Assembly: GCA_963781035.1 (NCBI GenBank)
Contig: CAWAEN010000004.1
Coordinates: 496,001-560,000 of the forward strand
Length of the DNA: 64,000 nucleotides
Origin: SZUA-35 sp963781035
GTDB lineage: Bacteria > Actinomycetota > Acidimicrobiia > Acidimicrobiales > SZUA-35
Reading direction: 5' to 3'
The notes below the pieces were generated by a model, which was given only the letters and a program-made list of their open reading frames with translations, did no database searches and was not told the DNA's origin. Both the position numbers and the translations under genes were made by a program. Shown piece by piece: positions 44,580 through 56,151 of the stretch (its first letter is position 1; each line of letters begins with the position of its first letter).

Positions 44580-44972
44580 ATGACGAACGAACCCGAACCA
44601 CGGACAGCCCAAAGTGTCCTCGAGCGATACTGGAGGAGCGTGTGGATCGAACGAGATCTGTCGGTTCTCGGTGACCTGTACACCGACCCGACGATTCGTC
44701 ACACGGTGAACGGAAGCCGCACCGTCGATCTCGCCACGCTCGCCTCGAGCCTCACGGACTCCTTGCGAGCCATGCGCGGCGAGTCCTTCAACATCGACCA
44801 GTTGACCGTTGTCGACGACATCGCCTGGCTCAGGCTCACACTCAAGGGACTGAGCCTCGCGGCGATGACACCCATCACCATCACCTGGTTGGCGCAGTAT
44901 CGCCTCGAAGGTGACCGAATCGCCGAGACGTGGGCCCTCCATCAAGCGGGTCTCGATTGGCCGACCAGCTGA
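44580..44972 (+). CDS. NTF2/SnoaL-like protein
   Basis: 130 residues. VLERYWRSVWIERDLSVLGD, NGSRTVDLATLASSL, TVVDDIAWLRLTLKG and IAETWALHQAGLDWPTS follow the alpha+beta barrel order of the NTF2-like superfamily. It starts 7 bases after the MFS stop and probably forms an operon with it. Function not predictable. Confidence 0.75.
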   Translation: MTNEPEPRTAQSVLERYWRSVWIERDLSVLGDLYTDPTIRHTVNGSRTVDLATLASSLTDSLRAMRGESFNIDQLTVVDDIAWLRLTLKGLSLAAMTPITITWLAQYRLEGDRIAETWALHQAGLDWPTS

Positions 44973-45036
44973 CCGTCAGCAGCCTCGGTGCTGGTCGGCC
45001 TTGTGCGCCACACCTGCACGACTTACTGTCGAGAAA

Positions 45037-46334
45037 ATGACGACCACGAGTGAACTCGCCGAGCGGTACCGGGCGGTGTTCCCGTCCTGGCTCGGACCGC
45101 TCCACGGAACCGCACCGATCTCCCTCGATCACGGCGATGGCAGCTACGTGTGGGATCTCGAGGGCAATCGCTACCTCGATGCCTTCGGCGGCGTGTTGAC
45201 GACCATGATCGGGCACAACCATCCCGAGGTCACCGCCAGTCTCCAGGCGCAGGCGGCGAAGGTGATCCACTCGTCGACGCTGTACCTGAACGAAGAAATG
45301 ATCGCGTCTGGCCGAGGAGATCGCCGCAGTCTCCGGCATTCCGGATGCGCGTGTCTTCTTCACCGCTTCGGGAAGCGAAGCCAATGACACGGCCCTGCTG
45401 CTGGCCACGTCGTATCGCAAGTCGAATCAGGTCTTGGCGATGCGCAACAGCTATCACGGCCGCTCGTTCACCACCCAAGCGATCACCTCGCACTCGTCGT
45501 GGTCGTCGACCAGCTTGTCAGGACTCGACGTCCACTTCGTGCAGGGCGGCTACCGCCTCCGCAGTCCGTTCCGTGATCTCGACGACGATGCCTACACCGC
45601 GGCATGTTGCAGCGATCTCGAGCAGATCATCGACATGACCTCGGCCGGCGGCATCGCCTGTCTGATCGCGGAACCCATCCAAGGCGTCGGCGGATTCGCA
45701 GTCCCGCCCGATGGATTCTTCGGGCAGATGGGCAAGATCCTCGAGAGCCGGAAGATCCTCTTCATCAGCGACGAAGTCCAGACCGGCTGGGGCCGAACCG
45801 GTGAACACTTCTGGGGCTACGAGGCTCATGGCATCGACGCCGGACATGCTCACCTTTGCCAAGGGCGTCGGCAACGGTGTCGGACTGGCCGGTGTGGTCG
45901 CCCGAGCCGAGGTGATGGACACCATCAAGGTCACGTCGTTCTCGACATTCGGCGGCAACCCTCTCGCCGCCGCAGCCGGTCGAGCCACGTTGCGCCACGT
46001 TCTCGCAACACGATCTGCAGGGGAATGCAAAGGTCATGGGCGACCGCCTGATGACTCGTCTGAAAGCCGCGGCTCGTGATGTTGCCTGGATCGGTGAGGT
46101 TCGAGGCCGCGGACTCGATGCTCGCCATCGAGACCGTCCAAGAAGGCGGCCTGCATCCCGATCCGACCAAGGCCGTCGGCCATCGCCGACGGTTGCAAGG
46201 AACGGGGCCTGCTCGTCGGCAAGGGTGGGCTCTACGGCAACGTCGTCCGGATCGCCCCCATGCTCAACATCTCCGAAGCCGAGGTCGACGAGGCCGCCGA
46301 CATCCTCGACGCCACCATCGCATCCCTCAACTGA
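45037..46334 (+). pseudogene. Class III aminotransferase (beta-alanine or alanine-glyoxylate type), five frame breaks
   Basis: ATG 45037. Conserved pieces in order: VWDLEGNRYLDAFGGVLTTM, VFFTASGSEANDTALLLAT, GRSFTTQAITSHSSW, ACLIAEPIQGVGGFAVPPDG, LFISDEVQTGWGRTGEHFWG with the Asp that contacts the pyridine ring, MLTFAKGVGNGVGLAGVVAR with the PLP lysine, TFGGNPLAAAAGRATL, KERGLLVGKGGLYGNVVRIA. Breaks are near 45309, 45841, 46006, 46112 and 46177, each a single base. All catalytic residues are present, so error is more likely than decay. In this operon it would transaminate beta-alanine to malonate semialdehyde. Confidence 0.85.
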
Positions 46335-46423
46335 CTCGCTCGCCCATCGCTCCCTGAACTGGGTCGCTCGCCCATCGCTCCACCTGTCTCCCAACCACCA
46401 CCGTCAGCCCAACGAGGTTCCTC

Positions 46424-47267
46424 ATGTCCAGAGTCGTCAAAGCCGCCCTGCTCCAAACCGATTGGACCGGTGACAAGGAGTCGATGATCGTCAAGCACGA
46501 AGAAGCGGCGCGTGAAGCGGCCGCACAGGGTGCCCAGATCATGTGTTTCCAGGAGCTGTTCTACGGGCCCTACTTCTGCCAGGTGCAGGAGGCCGAGTAC
46601 TACGACTACACCGAGTACATCCCGGACGGTCCCACCACCAAGCGGTTCCAGGCCTTGGCCAAGGAACTGAACATGGTCATGGTGTTGCCCATGTACGAGA
46701 TCGAACAGCCCGGCGTCTACTACAACACCGCAGCGGTGATCGACGCCGACGGGACCTACCTCGGCAAGTACCGCAAGCAGCACATTCCGCAGGTGAAGGG
46801 CTTCTGGGAGAAGTTCTATTTCAAGCCGGGCAACGGGCGGCTACCCGATCTTCGACACCGCCGTCGGCAAGGTCGGCGTCTACATCTGCTACGACCGTCA
46901 CTTCCCCGAGGGATGGCGGGCGCTGGGTCTGAACGGCGCCGAGATCGTCTTCAACCCGTCAGCCACGCACCGTGGACTCAGCGAGTACCTCTGGAGCATC
47001 GAGCAGCCGGCCGCCGCCTGCGCCAACATGTACTACGTGGGCGCCATCAACCGGGTGGGAATCGAGGATCTCGGCGACAACGACTTCTACGGCCAGAGCT
47101 ACTTCGTCAATCCGCGCGGTCAGTACGTCGGGGAGAAGGGTGATCCGCACAAACCGGAGCTCATCGTTCGCGATCTCGATCTCGATCTCATCAGAGAGGT
47201 TCGCGACGGCTGGCAGTTCTACCGAGATCGTCGGCCCGAGGCCTACGGCGAACTCGTGGAGGGCTGA
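46424..47267 (+). CDS. N-carbamoyl-beta-alanine amidohydrolase (beta-ureidopropionase), one frameshift
   Basis: Nitrilase superfamily. Triad elements: Glu in AQIMCFQELFYGPYFCQVQE, Lys in YLGKYRKQHIPQVKG, Cys in VGVYICYDRHFPEGWRALG. The segment AEYYDYTEYIPDGPTTKRF is characteristic of the beta-ureidopropionase group. One base is gained or lost near 46840 (in a run of GGGC repeats); the second frame then continues in register to TGA 47265-47267. It releases beta-alanine, CO2 and ammonia from N-carbamoyl-beta-alanine. It stands between the aminotransferase and the dihydropyrimidinase; the gap to the latter is 3 bases. Confidence 0.9.
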
Positions 47268-47270
47268 CCG

Positions 47271-48687
47271 ATGTCGATCACGCTCATCACAGGTGGCACG
47301 GTCGTCTCCGCGGTGGGTCGCCGACTCGCCGATGTCCTGATCGACGGCGAGACCATCGCCGCGGTTCTCGAACCCGGCCGGGCTGCGGCCATGGGCGTGG
47401 TTGCCGAGCGCACCATCGACGCCACCGGCAAGTACGTCGTGCCCGGCGGCATCGATGTCCACACCCACATGTCGCTGCCGTTCGGTGGCACCGCAGCATC
47501 AGACGACTTCAACACCGGATCGGTCGCTGCTGCGTGGGGCGGCGTCACGACGATCGTCGACTTCGCCGTTCAGACAACGGGCAACGACGTGCGTGACAGC
47601 TTGGCGACGTGGCATTCGATGGCCGAAGGCGAATGCTCGATCGACTACGGCTTCCATCAGATCATCGGTGGGGTCGACGAGAACTCGCTCGAAGCGATGT
47701 CCTATCTGGTCGAGCACGAGGGCATCACCAGCTTCAAGATGTTCATGGCGTATCCGGGTGTCTTCTACTCAGACGACGGCCAGATCCTCCGGGCCATGCA
47801 GAACGCGTCGGAGTCCGGGGCCATGGTCATGATGCACGCCGAGAACGGCATCGCCATCGACGTGCTCGTGGCGCAGGCGCTGGCTCGGGGCGAAACCGAC
47901 CCGATGTACCACTCGCTCACACGCCCAGCGGAGATGGAATCCGAGGCAACACACCGGGCGATCCAGCTGGCCAAGGTGGCCGGCAACGTCCCGCTGTACA
48001 TCGTGCACATGTCGGCATCGGAGGCGCTCGAAGAGGTCGCGGCGGCGCAACACGCCGGCTACAACGTCTTTGCCGAGACCTGCCCGCAGTACCTCTACCT
48101 CTCGCTCGAAGACCAGCTGATGCAGCCGGGCTTCGAGGGGGCCAAGTGGGTGTGTTCGACACCGTTGCGAACGAAACACGCGCATCACCAGAGCGACCTC
48201 TGGAAGGGCCTGAGGATGAACGAGCTCGCCGTCGTCTCGACCGACCACTGCCCGTTCTGCATGAAGGATCAGAAGGAACTCGGCCTCGGCAACTTCTCGG
48301 CCATCCCCAACGGCATCGGTGGTGTCGAACACCGGATGGAGCTCATCTATCAGGGTGTGGTCGCCGGCGAGATCACGCTCGAGCGTTGGGTCGAGACCTG
48401 TTCCACCACACCGGCCCGGATGTTCGGCCTGGACAACAAGGGTGTGATCGAGCCCGGGGGTCGACGCCGACATCCTCGTGTGGGATCCGAACAAGAAGAC
48501 CAAGATCGGCATCAACGACAAGCACCACATGAACATGGACCACTCCGCCTACGAGGGATTCGAGATCGACGGCGGTGTCGACACCGTGCTGAGCCGCGGC
48601 ATGGTCGTGGTCGAGAACGACACCTTCACGGGACGAAAGGGTCACGGCAAGTTCGTCAAGCGCGGCCTGTCGAAATACCTGCACTGA
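47271..48687 (+). CDS. Dihydropyrimidinase (D-hydantoinase), one frameshift
   Basis: The metal-binding motif is VVPGGIDVHTHMSLPFGGT; the carbamylated Lys is in ITSFKMFMAYPGVFYSDD; further ligands are in VMMHAENGIAIDV, YIVHMSASEALEEVAAAQHA and the Asp in VVSTDHCPFCMKDQ. The frame breaks near 48460 in a GGGGG run (CCCGGGGGTCG) and continues in the frame ending WDPNKKTKIGINDKHHMNMD and VLSRGMVVVENDTFTGRKGH to TGA 48685-48687. It opens dihydrouracil or dihydrothymine to the N-carbamoyl amino acid. Confidence 0.92.
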
Positions 48688-48747
48688 GAGGCCGCCGCTC
48701 GAGAAGTGCCGAGAACCTTCACCAGCAACCAACGAATTCGAGGCAAC

Positions 48748-50232
<1,485 letters not shown>

Positions 50233-50290
50233 CGCAGCTCGTTCAGCGAACCCGCTCTATCCAACTCCGCTTCCAAACGAGGAGAGTTCC

Positions 50291-51308
50291 ATGGACATCG
50301 GTGTCGTACTCCAGACCACGCCCCCGGCGGCGCGAGTCGTCGATCTGGCCAAGCGGGCGGACAGCTTCGGCTTCAGTCACGTGTGGACCTTCGACTCCCA
50401 CATCCTCTGGGAGGAGCCGTACGTCATCCATTCCCAGATCCTGGCCGAGACCCGCAATGTCATCGTCGGGCCGATGGTCACCAACCCGGCGACTCGGGAC
50501 TGGACCGTCACGGCATCGACCTACGCCACGCTCAACGAGATGTATGGCAACCGCACGGTCTGCGGCATCGGTCGCGGCGACTCTGCGGTTCGCGTCACCA
50601 ACGGCAAGCCGACCACACTCAAGACCTGGCGAGAATCGATCAAGGTGATCAGTGACCTCGCCAACGGTCGCAGCACCGAATACAACGGCTCGACCATCAC
50701 GCTTCCATGGGCATCGAAGAGCGAACTCGAGGTGTGGGGCGCCGGCTACGGGCCCAAGGCGCTGAAGCTCATCGGCGAGAACTGCGACGGCTTCATCCTC
50801 CAACTGGCTGATCCATCGATCGTGAAGTGGATGATCGACGCAGTCCGGACTGCGGCATCGGACGCCGGTCGCAATCCCGACGATCTCACGATGTGCATCG
50901 CCGCGCCGGCCTACGTCGGCGACGACCTTGCCTACGCCCGCGATCAGGTGCGATGGTTCGGAGGGATGGTCGGCAACCACGTCGCCGACATCGTCGATCG
51001 GTACGGCGACAGCGACGCCGTTCCCGCAGGCCCTGACCGACTACATCAAGGGACGCCAGGACTACGACTACAACCAGCACGGGAAGGCCGGCAACACCCA
51101 TGCCGACTTCGTGCCGGACGAGATCGTCGACCGCTTCTGCCTCCTCGGCCCGGTCGAGGCTCAACTCGACCGTCTCGCCGAACTCGGCGAGCTGGGCGTC
51201 GATCAGTTCAGCATCTACCTGCAGCACGACGCCAAGGACCACACGCTCGCGGCGTACGGCGAGAAGATCCTCCCCGTCATGCAGGAGACGGCCTTGGCCA
51301 AGCAGTGA
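50291..51308 (+). CDS. LLM-class F420-dependent oxidoreductase (TIGR03842-like), one frameshift
   Basis: ATG 50291 follows GAGGAGAG. DIGVVLQTTPPAARVVDLAK, SHVWTFDSHILWEEPYV and GRGDSAVRVTNGKPTTLKTW with LEVWGAGYGPKALKL form the luciferase-like barrel. One break lies near 51022 and the frame resumes FPQALTDYIKGRQDYDYNQH, LGPVEAQLDRLAELGELGVD to TGA 51306-51308. This subgroup (CPS_4043-like) is, from memory, found beside dihydropyrimidinase and pyrimidine ABC transporters. Its reaction is not established; reduction or oxidation of a pyrimidine-related compound is inferred. Confidence 0.85.
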
Positions 51309-52177
51309 GGCTTGTCCGACGCAGTCAGGGCGCCCTTCGACAGGTCGTTCTCTTCGTCGTTGCGTTGGCCGGGGCGGCCGTGATGTGGGAGATCTACAAA
51401 GCCGTGGGCCCGGCCGACGGCGGTGACGTTGTCGGTTGGCGAATCATCCCGAAGACCAACGATCGGGTGATGCCGCACACATGGAGCATGGTGGCCGAGT
51501 TGTTCGACCCCGCCATCGGCAGCGGCGACCAGCTCGTGTGGCAGGTGCTTGTCGGGTATGCCTGGTACACGCTGCAGATGTCGCTTGGCGGTCTCGCGCT
51601 CGGGGCTCTGATCGGCATCGGTTTGGCCGTGCTGATGACCCGGTTCCGCATCGCCGAACGAGGCCTCTTCCCGTACGTGGTCATCTCCCAGACCATTCCC
51701 CTGATCGCTCTCGCCCCTCAGGTCACCGCCATTCGCGGCGCTCTCGGTCTGCCACAGTGGACTGCCGCCGTGGCGCTCGCCGCGTTCCTGTCGTTCTTCC
51801 CGATCTGCGTGTCCACCCTTCGTGGACTCCAGGCGGCCCCGGCCGCGTCGCTCGAACTCATGGACAGCTACGCAGCTGGCTGGTGGACCACGCTGCGCAA
51901 GCTGCGATTCCCGATGGCGGTACCCGCCATGGTGCCCGGCTTCAAGCTCGGATCGACCGCAGCCGTCATCGGGGTGATCGTCACCGAGATCACGCTCGGC
52001 GGTCTGCGTGGGGTCGGCTTCGCCACCATCGACTACAGCCAGAAGGTCACGTCACAGCCGGCGTCTGTCTATGCGGCCGTGTTCGCGGCCTCGGCGCTCG
52101 GATTGGTGATGTTCGGTCTCATCGTCGGAGTGGAGGCAATGGTGATGCGTGACCGACCTCGGGAGAAGCAGCCATGA
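51305..52177 (+). CDS. ABC transporter permease 1
   Basis: 290 residues from GTG 51305, which overlaps the LLM stop (GTGA). About six membrane segments, with VGYAWYTLQMSLGGLALGAL, the EAA loop in SLELMDSYAAGWWTTLRKLR and FPMAVPAMVPGFKLGSTAAV. This belongs to the SsuC/TauC/ThiX branch of permeases. It pairs with the ATPase that follows (ATGA overlap) and with a second permease. Confidence 0.9.
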   Translation: MRLVRRSQGALRQVVLFVVALAGAAVMWEIYKAVGPADGGDVVGWRIIPKTNDRVMPHTWSMVAELFDPAIGSGDQLVWQVLVGYAWYTLQMSLGGLALGALIGIGLAVLMTRFRIAERGLFPYVVISQTIPLIALAPQVTAIRGALGLPQWTAAVALAAFLSFFPICVSTLRGLQAAPAASLELMDSYAAGWWTTLRKLRFPMAVPAMVPGFKLGSTAAVIGVIVTEITLGGLRGVGFATIDYSQKVTSQPASVYAAVFAASALGLVMFGLIVGVEAMVMRDRPREKQP

Positions 52178-53010
52178 CGGTGAACCAACAGGGAGGCGTC
52201 GCTGATTCGAGGGCTGCGGTACGCGTCGCCGGCGCGTCGATGGTCTTCAACCTCGGTACGGGCAGCGAGATAGCTGCGCTCGACAACATCGATCTGGTTG
52301 TCGCTGATGGTGAATTCGTTTCCCTGATCGGGCCCTCTGGCTGCGGCAAGTCGACGCTGCTGCGGCTCATCGCCAACCTGCTCGAGCCAACGTCCGGCAC
52401 GATCGTCGTCAATGCCAAGCCGGCGGGTCAGGCTCGACTCGATCAGGACTACGGCATGGCCTTCCAACAGTCAGGTCTCTTCGACTGGCGAACGGTGGCC
52501 AAGAACATCGAACTGCCGCTCGAGTTGAAAGGCTGGGACAAGGCCAAGCGAGCGGCGCGGGCTCAGGAGATGCTCGAACTGGTGAAGCTCCCCGACCGGG
52601 GCGGATACATGCCGTGGCAACTGTCCGGAGGGCAGCAACAACGAGTCGCCATCGCTCGGGCGCTCGCCGCCCACCCGCCGCTGTTGTTGATGGACGAGCC
52701 GTTCGGTGCGCTCGACGAGATGACTCGCGAGCACATGCAGGCTGAACTGCTGCAGATCTGCGATGCGACGAAGACCACCGTCGTGTTCGTCACCCACTCC
52801 ATTCCCGAAGCGGTCTACCTGTCGACTCGCGTGGTGGTCATGTCGGTCGGCCCGGGGCGGATCACCGACGTGATCGACGTCGACCTCGGTGGTGACCGCA
52901 CCGAGGAGATGCGAGAAGACGACAGCTTCTACAAGAAGATCATCGAGGTTCGCGAGGCACTCCGTGGTGCCGAACTCGGCGCAGAACACCGAGGCATCGA
53001 GGACCGATGA
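52174..53010 (+). CDS. ABC transporter ATP-binding protein
   Basis: 278 residues. Walker A GPSGCGKSTLLRLIANLLEP, Q-loop MAFQQSGLFDWRTVA, signature MPWQLSGGQQQRVAIARAL, Walker B LLLMDEPFGALDEMTREHM, and the H-loop VVFVTHSIPEAVYLSTRVVV. The EAVYL segment places it in the NitT/TauT nitrate/taurine/THI5 family. It overlaps both permease genes by four bases. Intact. Confidence 0.95.
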   Translation: MTVNQQGGVADSRAAVRVAGASMVFNLGTGSEIAALDNIDLVVADGEFVSLIGPSGCGKSTLLRLIANLLEPTSGTIVVNAKPAGQARLDQDYGMAFQQSGLFDWRTVAKNIELPLELKGWDKAKRAARAQEMLELVKLPDRGGYMPWQLSGGQQQRVAIARALAAHPPLLLMDEPFGALDEMTREHMQAELLQICDATKTTVVFVTHSIPEAVYLSTRVVVMSVGPGRITDVIDVDLGGDRTEEMREDDSFYKKIIEVREALRGAELGAEHRGIEDR

Positions 53011-53786
53011 CGGGTCCCACCGCCACGCGCAGGACGCTCGACACCGTCTGGCCGCCCTTCGTGTTCGGCGTCGGCTTTCTCGTGTTGTGGGAAGTGATCG
53101 TCGCCGGGTTCGGGATCAAGCCGTTCACCCTCCCGGCTCCGACCGCCATCTGGTCAGCGTTCATCGAGCGTTTCGATGACGTCGTCGAGCAGACGCTCGT
53201 CACCGGGACCAACGCCGGCATCGGCCTTCTGCTCGGGGTGATGGCCGGTGTGACGATGAGCTTCGTCACCGTTCGGTTCCGACTGCTCGAGGAGCTGTTG
53301 ACGCCGCTTGCCGTTGCGCTCAATGCCGTCCCGATCGTGGTGATCGTTCCGATCCTCAACAACATGCTGTTCGGGACGACGAGCCAGGTGCCGAGGCGGT
53401 TGATGGTCGCTCTGATCGTCTTCTTCGTCGTCTTCGTCAACGTCAGCAAGGGCCTCCGGCAGGTGAAGCCGGCCCACCTCGAACTCATGCGCTCGTACGC
53501 TGCGTCTCCGGCCGAGATCCTGTTCAAGGTCCGGCTGCCCAATGCGCTCGGCTACTTCTTCACTGCCCTCAGGATCGCTGCGCCGTTGGCTGTCATCACG
53601 GCGTTCGTCGCCGAGTACTTCGGCGGGGTCCAGAACGGTCTCGCCACAGGTGTCCGGAATTCGTTGAATGGAAGCAAGGACGTGACCTGGGCCTATGTCA
53701 TCGGCGCCTGTGCCCTCGGTCTGTTCTTCTACGCGATCTCCATCGGGCTCGAACGGGCCCACGCGAGAGGGCGGGCCGCAACATGA
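53007..53786 (+). CDS. ABC transporter permease 2
   Basis: 259 residues. FVFGVGFLVLWEVIVAGFGI, GTNAGIGLLLGVMAGVTMSF, VNVSKGLRQVKPAHLELMRS with the EAA-type loop YAASPAEILFKVRLPNALGY, and FVAEYFGGVQNGLATGV. It is a second permease of the SsuC type, not identical to the first, so the channel is a heterodimer. Overlaps the ATPase by four bases. Confidence 0.92.
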   Translation: MTGPTATRRTLDTVWPPFVFGVGFLVLWEVIVAGFGIKPFTLPAPTAIWSAFIERFDDVVEQTLVTGTNAGIGLLLGVMAGVTMSFVTVRFRLLEELLTPLAVALNAVPIVVIVPILNNMLFGTTSQVPRRLMVALIVFFVVFVNVSKGLRQVKPAHLELMRSYAASPAEILFKVRLPNALGYFFTALRIAAPLAVITAFVAEYFGGVQNGLATGVRNSLNGSKDVTWAYVIGACALGLFFYAISIGLERAHARGRAAT

Positions 53787-53848
53787 ATCTGGATTAGCGT
53801 GAGGTCGTTCACGTCACAGCTGAGGCTCAGCCTCGAAGGGGAAGAGAC

Positions 53849-55012
53849 ATGAAGAGCAACTGGAAGGCCATCGCGGCAGGGTTGGCGGTCGCGTCGCTCC
53901 TCGCCGTTTCGTGCGGAAGTGACGAGGCAGCCGTCGACGCACCGGACAGCGGGGGAGACGACGCTGCTCCCGCGTGCGAGACAGTTGACACCGTGAGCTT
54001 GCAGCTCCAGTGGTTCACACAAGCTCAGTTCGCCGGCTACTACGCAGCGCAGGAGAACGGGTACTACGCCGACCAGTGCCTCGAGGTCGAGATCAAGGAG
54101 GGAGCAGTCGAGATCGTTCCCCAGTCCGAGCTGGCCAACGGCAACGCCGACTTCGCCATTGCGTGGGTGCCGAAGGCGCTCCAGACACGCGAGGCCGGCG
54201 CCGACATCGTCAACATCGCGCAGATCTTTGCCCGCTCGGGAACGCTTCAGGTCAGCTTCGCTGATTCCGGCATCGCTTCGCCCGCCGACTTCGAGGGTCG
54301 GGTCATCGGCAACTGGGGATTCGGCAACGAATACGAGGTCTTTGCTGCGATCGGGCAGGCCGGCCTCGACCCGGCAGCCGATGTCACGCTCGTCGGCCAA
54401 CAGTTCGACATGATTGCGCTCCTCGAAGGCGACATCGATGCAGCCGAAGCAATGACCTACAACGAGTACGCCCAGGTTCTCGAGGCCATCAACCCCGACA
54501 CCGGCGAGCTCTATCAGCCGTCTGACTTCAGCGTGATCAACTACCAGGACGAGGGCGTCGGGATGTTGCAGGACGCCATCTGGGCCGACGCGGCGAAGCT
54601 GGCCAACGACGAGGCGTACCGAGATCAAGCGGTTCGATTCGTTGCCGCTTCGCTGCAGGGCTGGGCCTACTGCCGGGACAACGTCGAGTCGTGCGCCACC
54701 ATCGTCACCGGTGCTGGTTCGACCCTCGGTGCCAGCCATCAGCAGTGGATGATGAACGAGGTCAACCAGCTGATCTGGCCGGCTCCCGATGGCATCGGCG
54801 CCATCAACGAGGCCGACTGGAATCGCACGGTCGAGATCAGCCAGAGCACACCGAACCTCGACGGCGCCACCGTCCTGACTGCACCGCCGTCCGACGGCGC
54901 CTACACGAACGACATCGTCAGCGAGGCTTGGGCTCTGGTCGGCGACGATGCCGATCTGTTCGGCAACGACTACTCACCGGTCGAGGTGACGCTCAACGAG
55001 AACGGCGAGTGA
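53849..55012 (+). CDS. NMT1/THI5-like substrate-binding lipoprotein
   Basis: 387 residues; ATG 53849 has GAAGGGGAAGAG upstream. Lipobox LLAVSCGSD. The domain opens SLQLQWFTQAQFAGYYAAQE with NGYYADQCLEVEIKEG, followed by GNADFAIAWVPKALQTREAG, TGAGSTLGASHQQWMMNEVN and VNQLIWPAPDGIG. Proteins of this group bind thiamine-pyrimidine precursors, riboflavin or related ring compounds. With the enzymes upstream, uptake of a pyrimidine is expected. It lies 62 bases after permease 2 and ends the operon. Confidence 0.92.
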   Translation: MKSNWKAIAAGLAVASLLAVSCGSDEAAVDAPDSGGDDAAPACETVDTVSLQLQWFTQAQFAGYYAAQENGYYADQCLEVEIKEGAVEIVPQSELANGNADFAIAWVPKALQTREAGADIVNIAQIFARSGTLQVSFADSGIASPADFEGRVIGNWGFGNEYEVFAAIGQAGLDPAADVTLVGQQFDMIALLEGDIDAAEAMTYNEYAQVLEAINPDTGELYQPSDFSVINYQDEGVGMLQDAIWADAAKLANDEAYRDQAVRFVAASLQGWAYCRDNVESCATIVTGAGSTLGASHQQWMMNEVNQLIWPAPDGIGAINEADWNRTVEISQSTPNLDGATVLTAPPSDGAYTNDIVSEAWALVGDDADLFGNDYSPVEVTLNENGE

Positions 55013-55023
55013 TGATTGCGGCT

Positions 55024-55050
55024 GGGGCCTCGGCGTGATGCCGAGGCCCC
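55024..55050 (+). terminator. Operon terminator hairpin
   Basis: GGGGCCTCGGC (55024-55034) and GCCGAGGCCCC (55040-55050) are a perfect 11-bp stem with a 5-base loop, 11 bases after the binding-protein stop. No T-run follows. Confidence 0.7.
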
Positions 55051-55247
55051 GAGGCCGCCAGAGCCTCATCCCTCTAACACCGATCGTCAACATCCCTGAC
55101 TAGATCTTCCCGTGATCGATGACGACTCGAGCCCGAGCCTGATCCGCCATTTGTTGCGGTTGTGTTACGACGCCGTGCTACGGTCCGTCTTGTTCGGTCG
55201 AAAGGCGCAAGCCGAACATCTCTGTGCGGGCGGAGAACGAGGTCGTA

Positions 55248-56144
55248 ATGACTCCATCCCTGATGCCGTTGGCTCCGATGGTCGATGCAGCATCGCCCAC
55301 GCCCGGTGCGCTGCAGGCAACGCTGACCGGCGACACCGACACGATGATGGTGCTCGTCGTCCCGGTGGTGATCCGGATCGCGGCGGTGGTGTGCGTGGCA
55401 GTGGCGGCCAGTGGGGTCGTCCGCCGAGCCATCGGCCGAGTGGAGGACGAGCGGGCTCAGCAGCAGTTGTTGTTCTTCGGCCCCAAGCTCGTTCGGGTCT
55501 TCGTGATCATCGGGGGACTGGAGTTCGTCGGAATCGATGTTTCCGGCATGGCTGCCCTGCTGGCGACCGTGGGTGTCACCGGCGCCGTCGCTTTCACTCC
55601 CATCGGTCAGAACTTCGTGGCTGGAGCCATGATCACGATCGACGATCTCTACCGCGTCGGCGATGTGGTCACGGTTGCCGGCATCTTCGGACGCGTCAGG
55701 TACAAGTCGGTGCTGCGGACCGAGATGGAGCTGCCAGACGGCACGACGGCTTGGGTGCCGAACTCTCAGTTCCAGGAGCAGCAGGTGCTCAACCACAGCA
55801 GGCTCGGTGGCTGTCGGGTGTCGGTCGAAATCCCGCTCGATGGAACTCCCGATCGCGCCGCAGCACTCCGTGCCATGAACGATGCGCTCGATGACCTGAC
55901 CTGGGGCAGTGCAGGTCGTCGACCCTTCGTCGTCTTCGAGCGGGTCGGGGGCGAAGCCATGTTCTTCAGGGCCTACGCCTGGATTGACGACCGCACGACC
56001 GAGCCGTATCACTGCGGCTTGCTACTCACGGCTCTCGTCGACGCGCTGGAAGGGGCCGGACTCTCGGTCGGTCAGACGACGAACCTCTCGATGGACCCGT
56101 CTTCCAACGTGTTGCCGGATCGCCGGTCCGTCCCCGAATGGTGA
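55248..56144 (+). CDS. MscS-family mechanosensitive channel
   Basis: 298 residues from ATG 55248 (a GTG at 55224 is in frame). Three hydrophobic segments precede the pore helix VTGAVAFTPIGQNFVAGAMI, then the beta domain with DLYRVGDVVTVAGIFGRVRY and WVPNSQFQEQQVLNHSRLGG. The conserved loop DDLYRVGD marks the MscS family. It is a single gene, with bases 55051-55247 holding no recognised feature except the upstream terminator. Function: release of solutes on hypo-osmotic shock. Confidence 0.85.
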   Translation: MTPSLMPLAPMVDAASPTPGALQATLTGDTDTMMVLVVPVVIRIAAVVCVAVAASGVVRRAIGRVEDERAQQQLLFFGPKLVRVFVIIGGLEFVGIDVSGMAALLATVGVTGAVAFTPIGQNFVAGAMITIDDLYRVGDVVTVAGIFGRVRYKSVLRTEMELPDGTTAWVPNSQFQEQQVLNHSRLGGCRVSVEIPLDGTPDRAAALRAMNDALDDLTWGSAGRRPFVVFERVGGEAMFFRAYAWIDDRTTEPYHCGLLLTALVDALEGAGLSVGQTTNLSMDPSSNVLPDRRSVPEW

Positions 56145-56151
56145 GTCGACG

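Noticed and set aside
43208..44683. A 491-residue minus-strand frame opposite the MFS gene
   Set aside because: Very Gly/Asp/Arg/His rich with no motifs; opposite a 12-helix transporter.
53849..55012. A riboswitch (thiamine or pyrimidine type) before the ABC operon
   Set aside because: The 62 bases before the binding-protein gene show no structured element, and the operon is coupled by overlaps further upstream.
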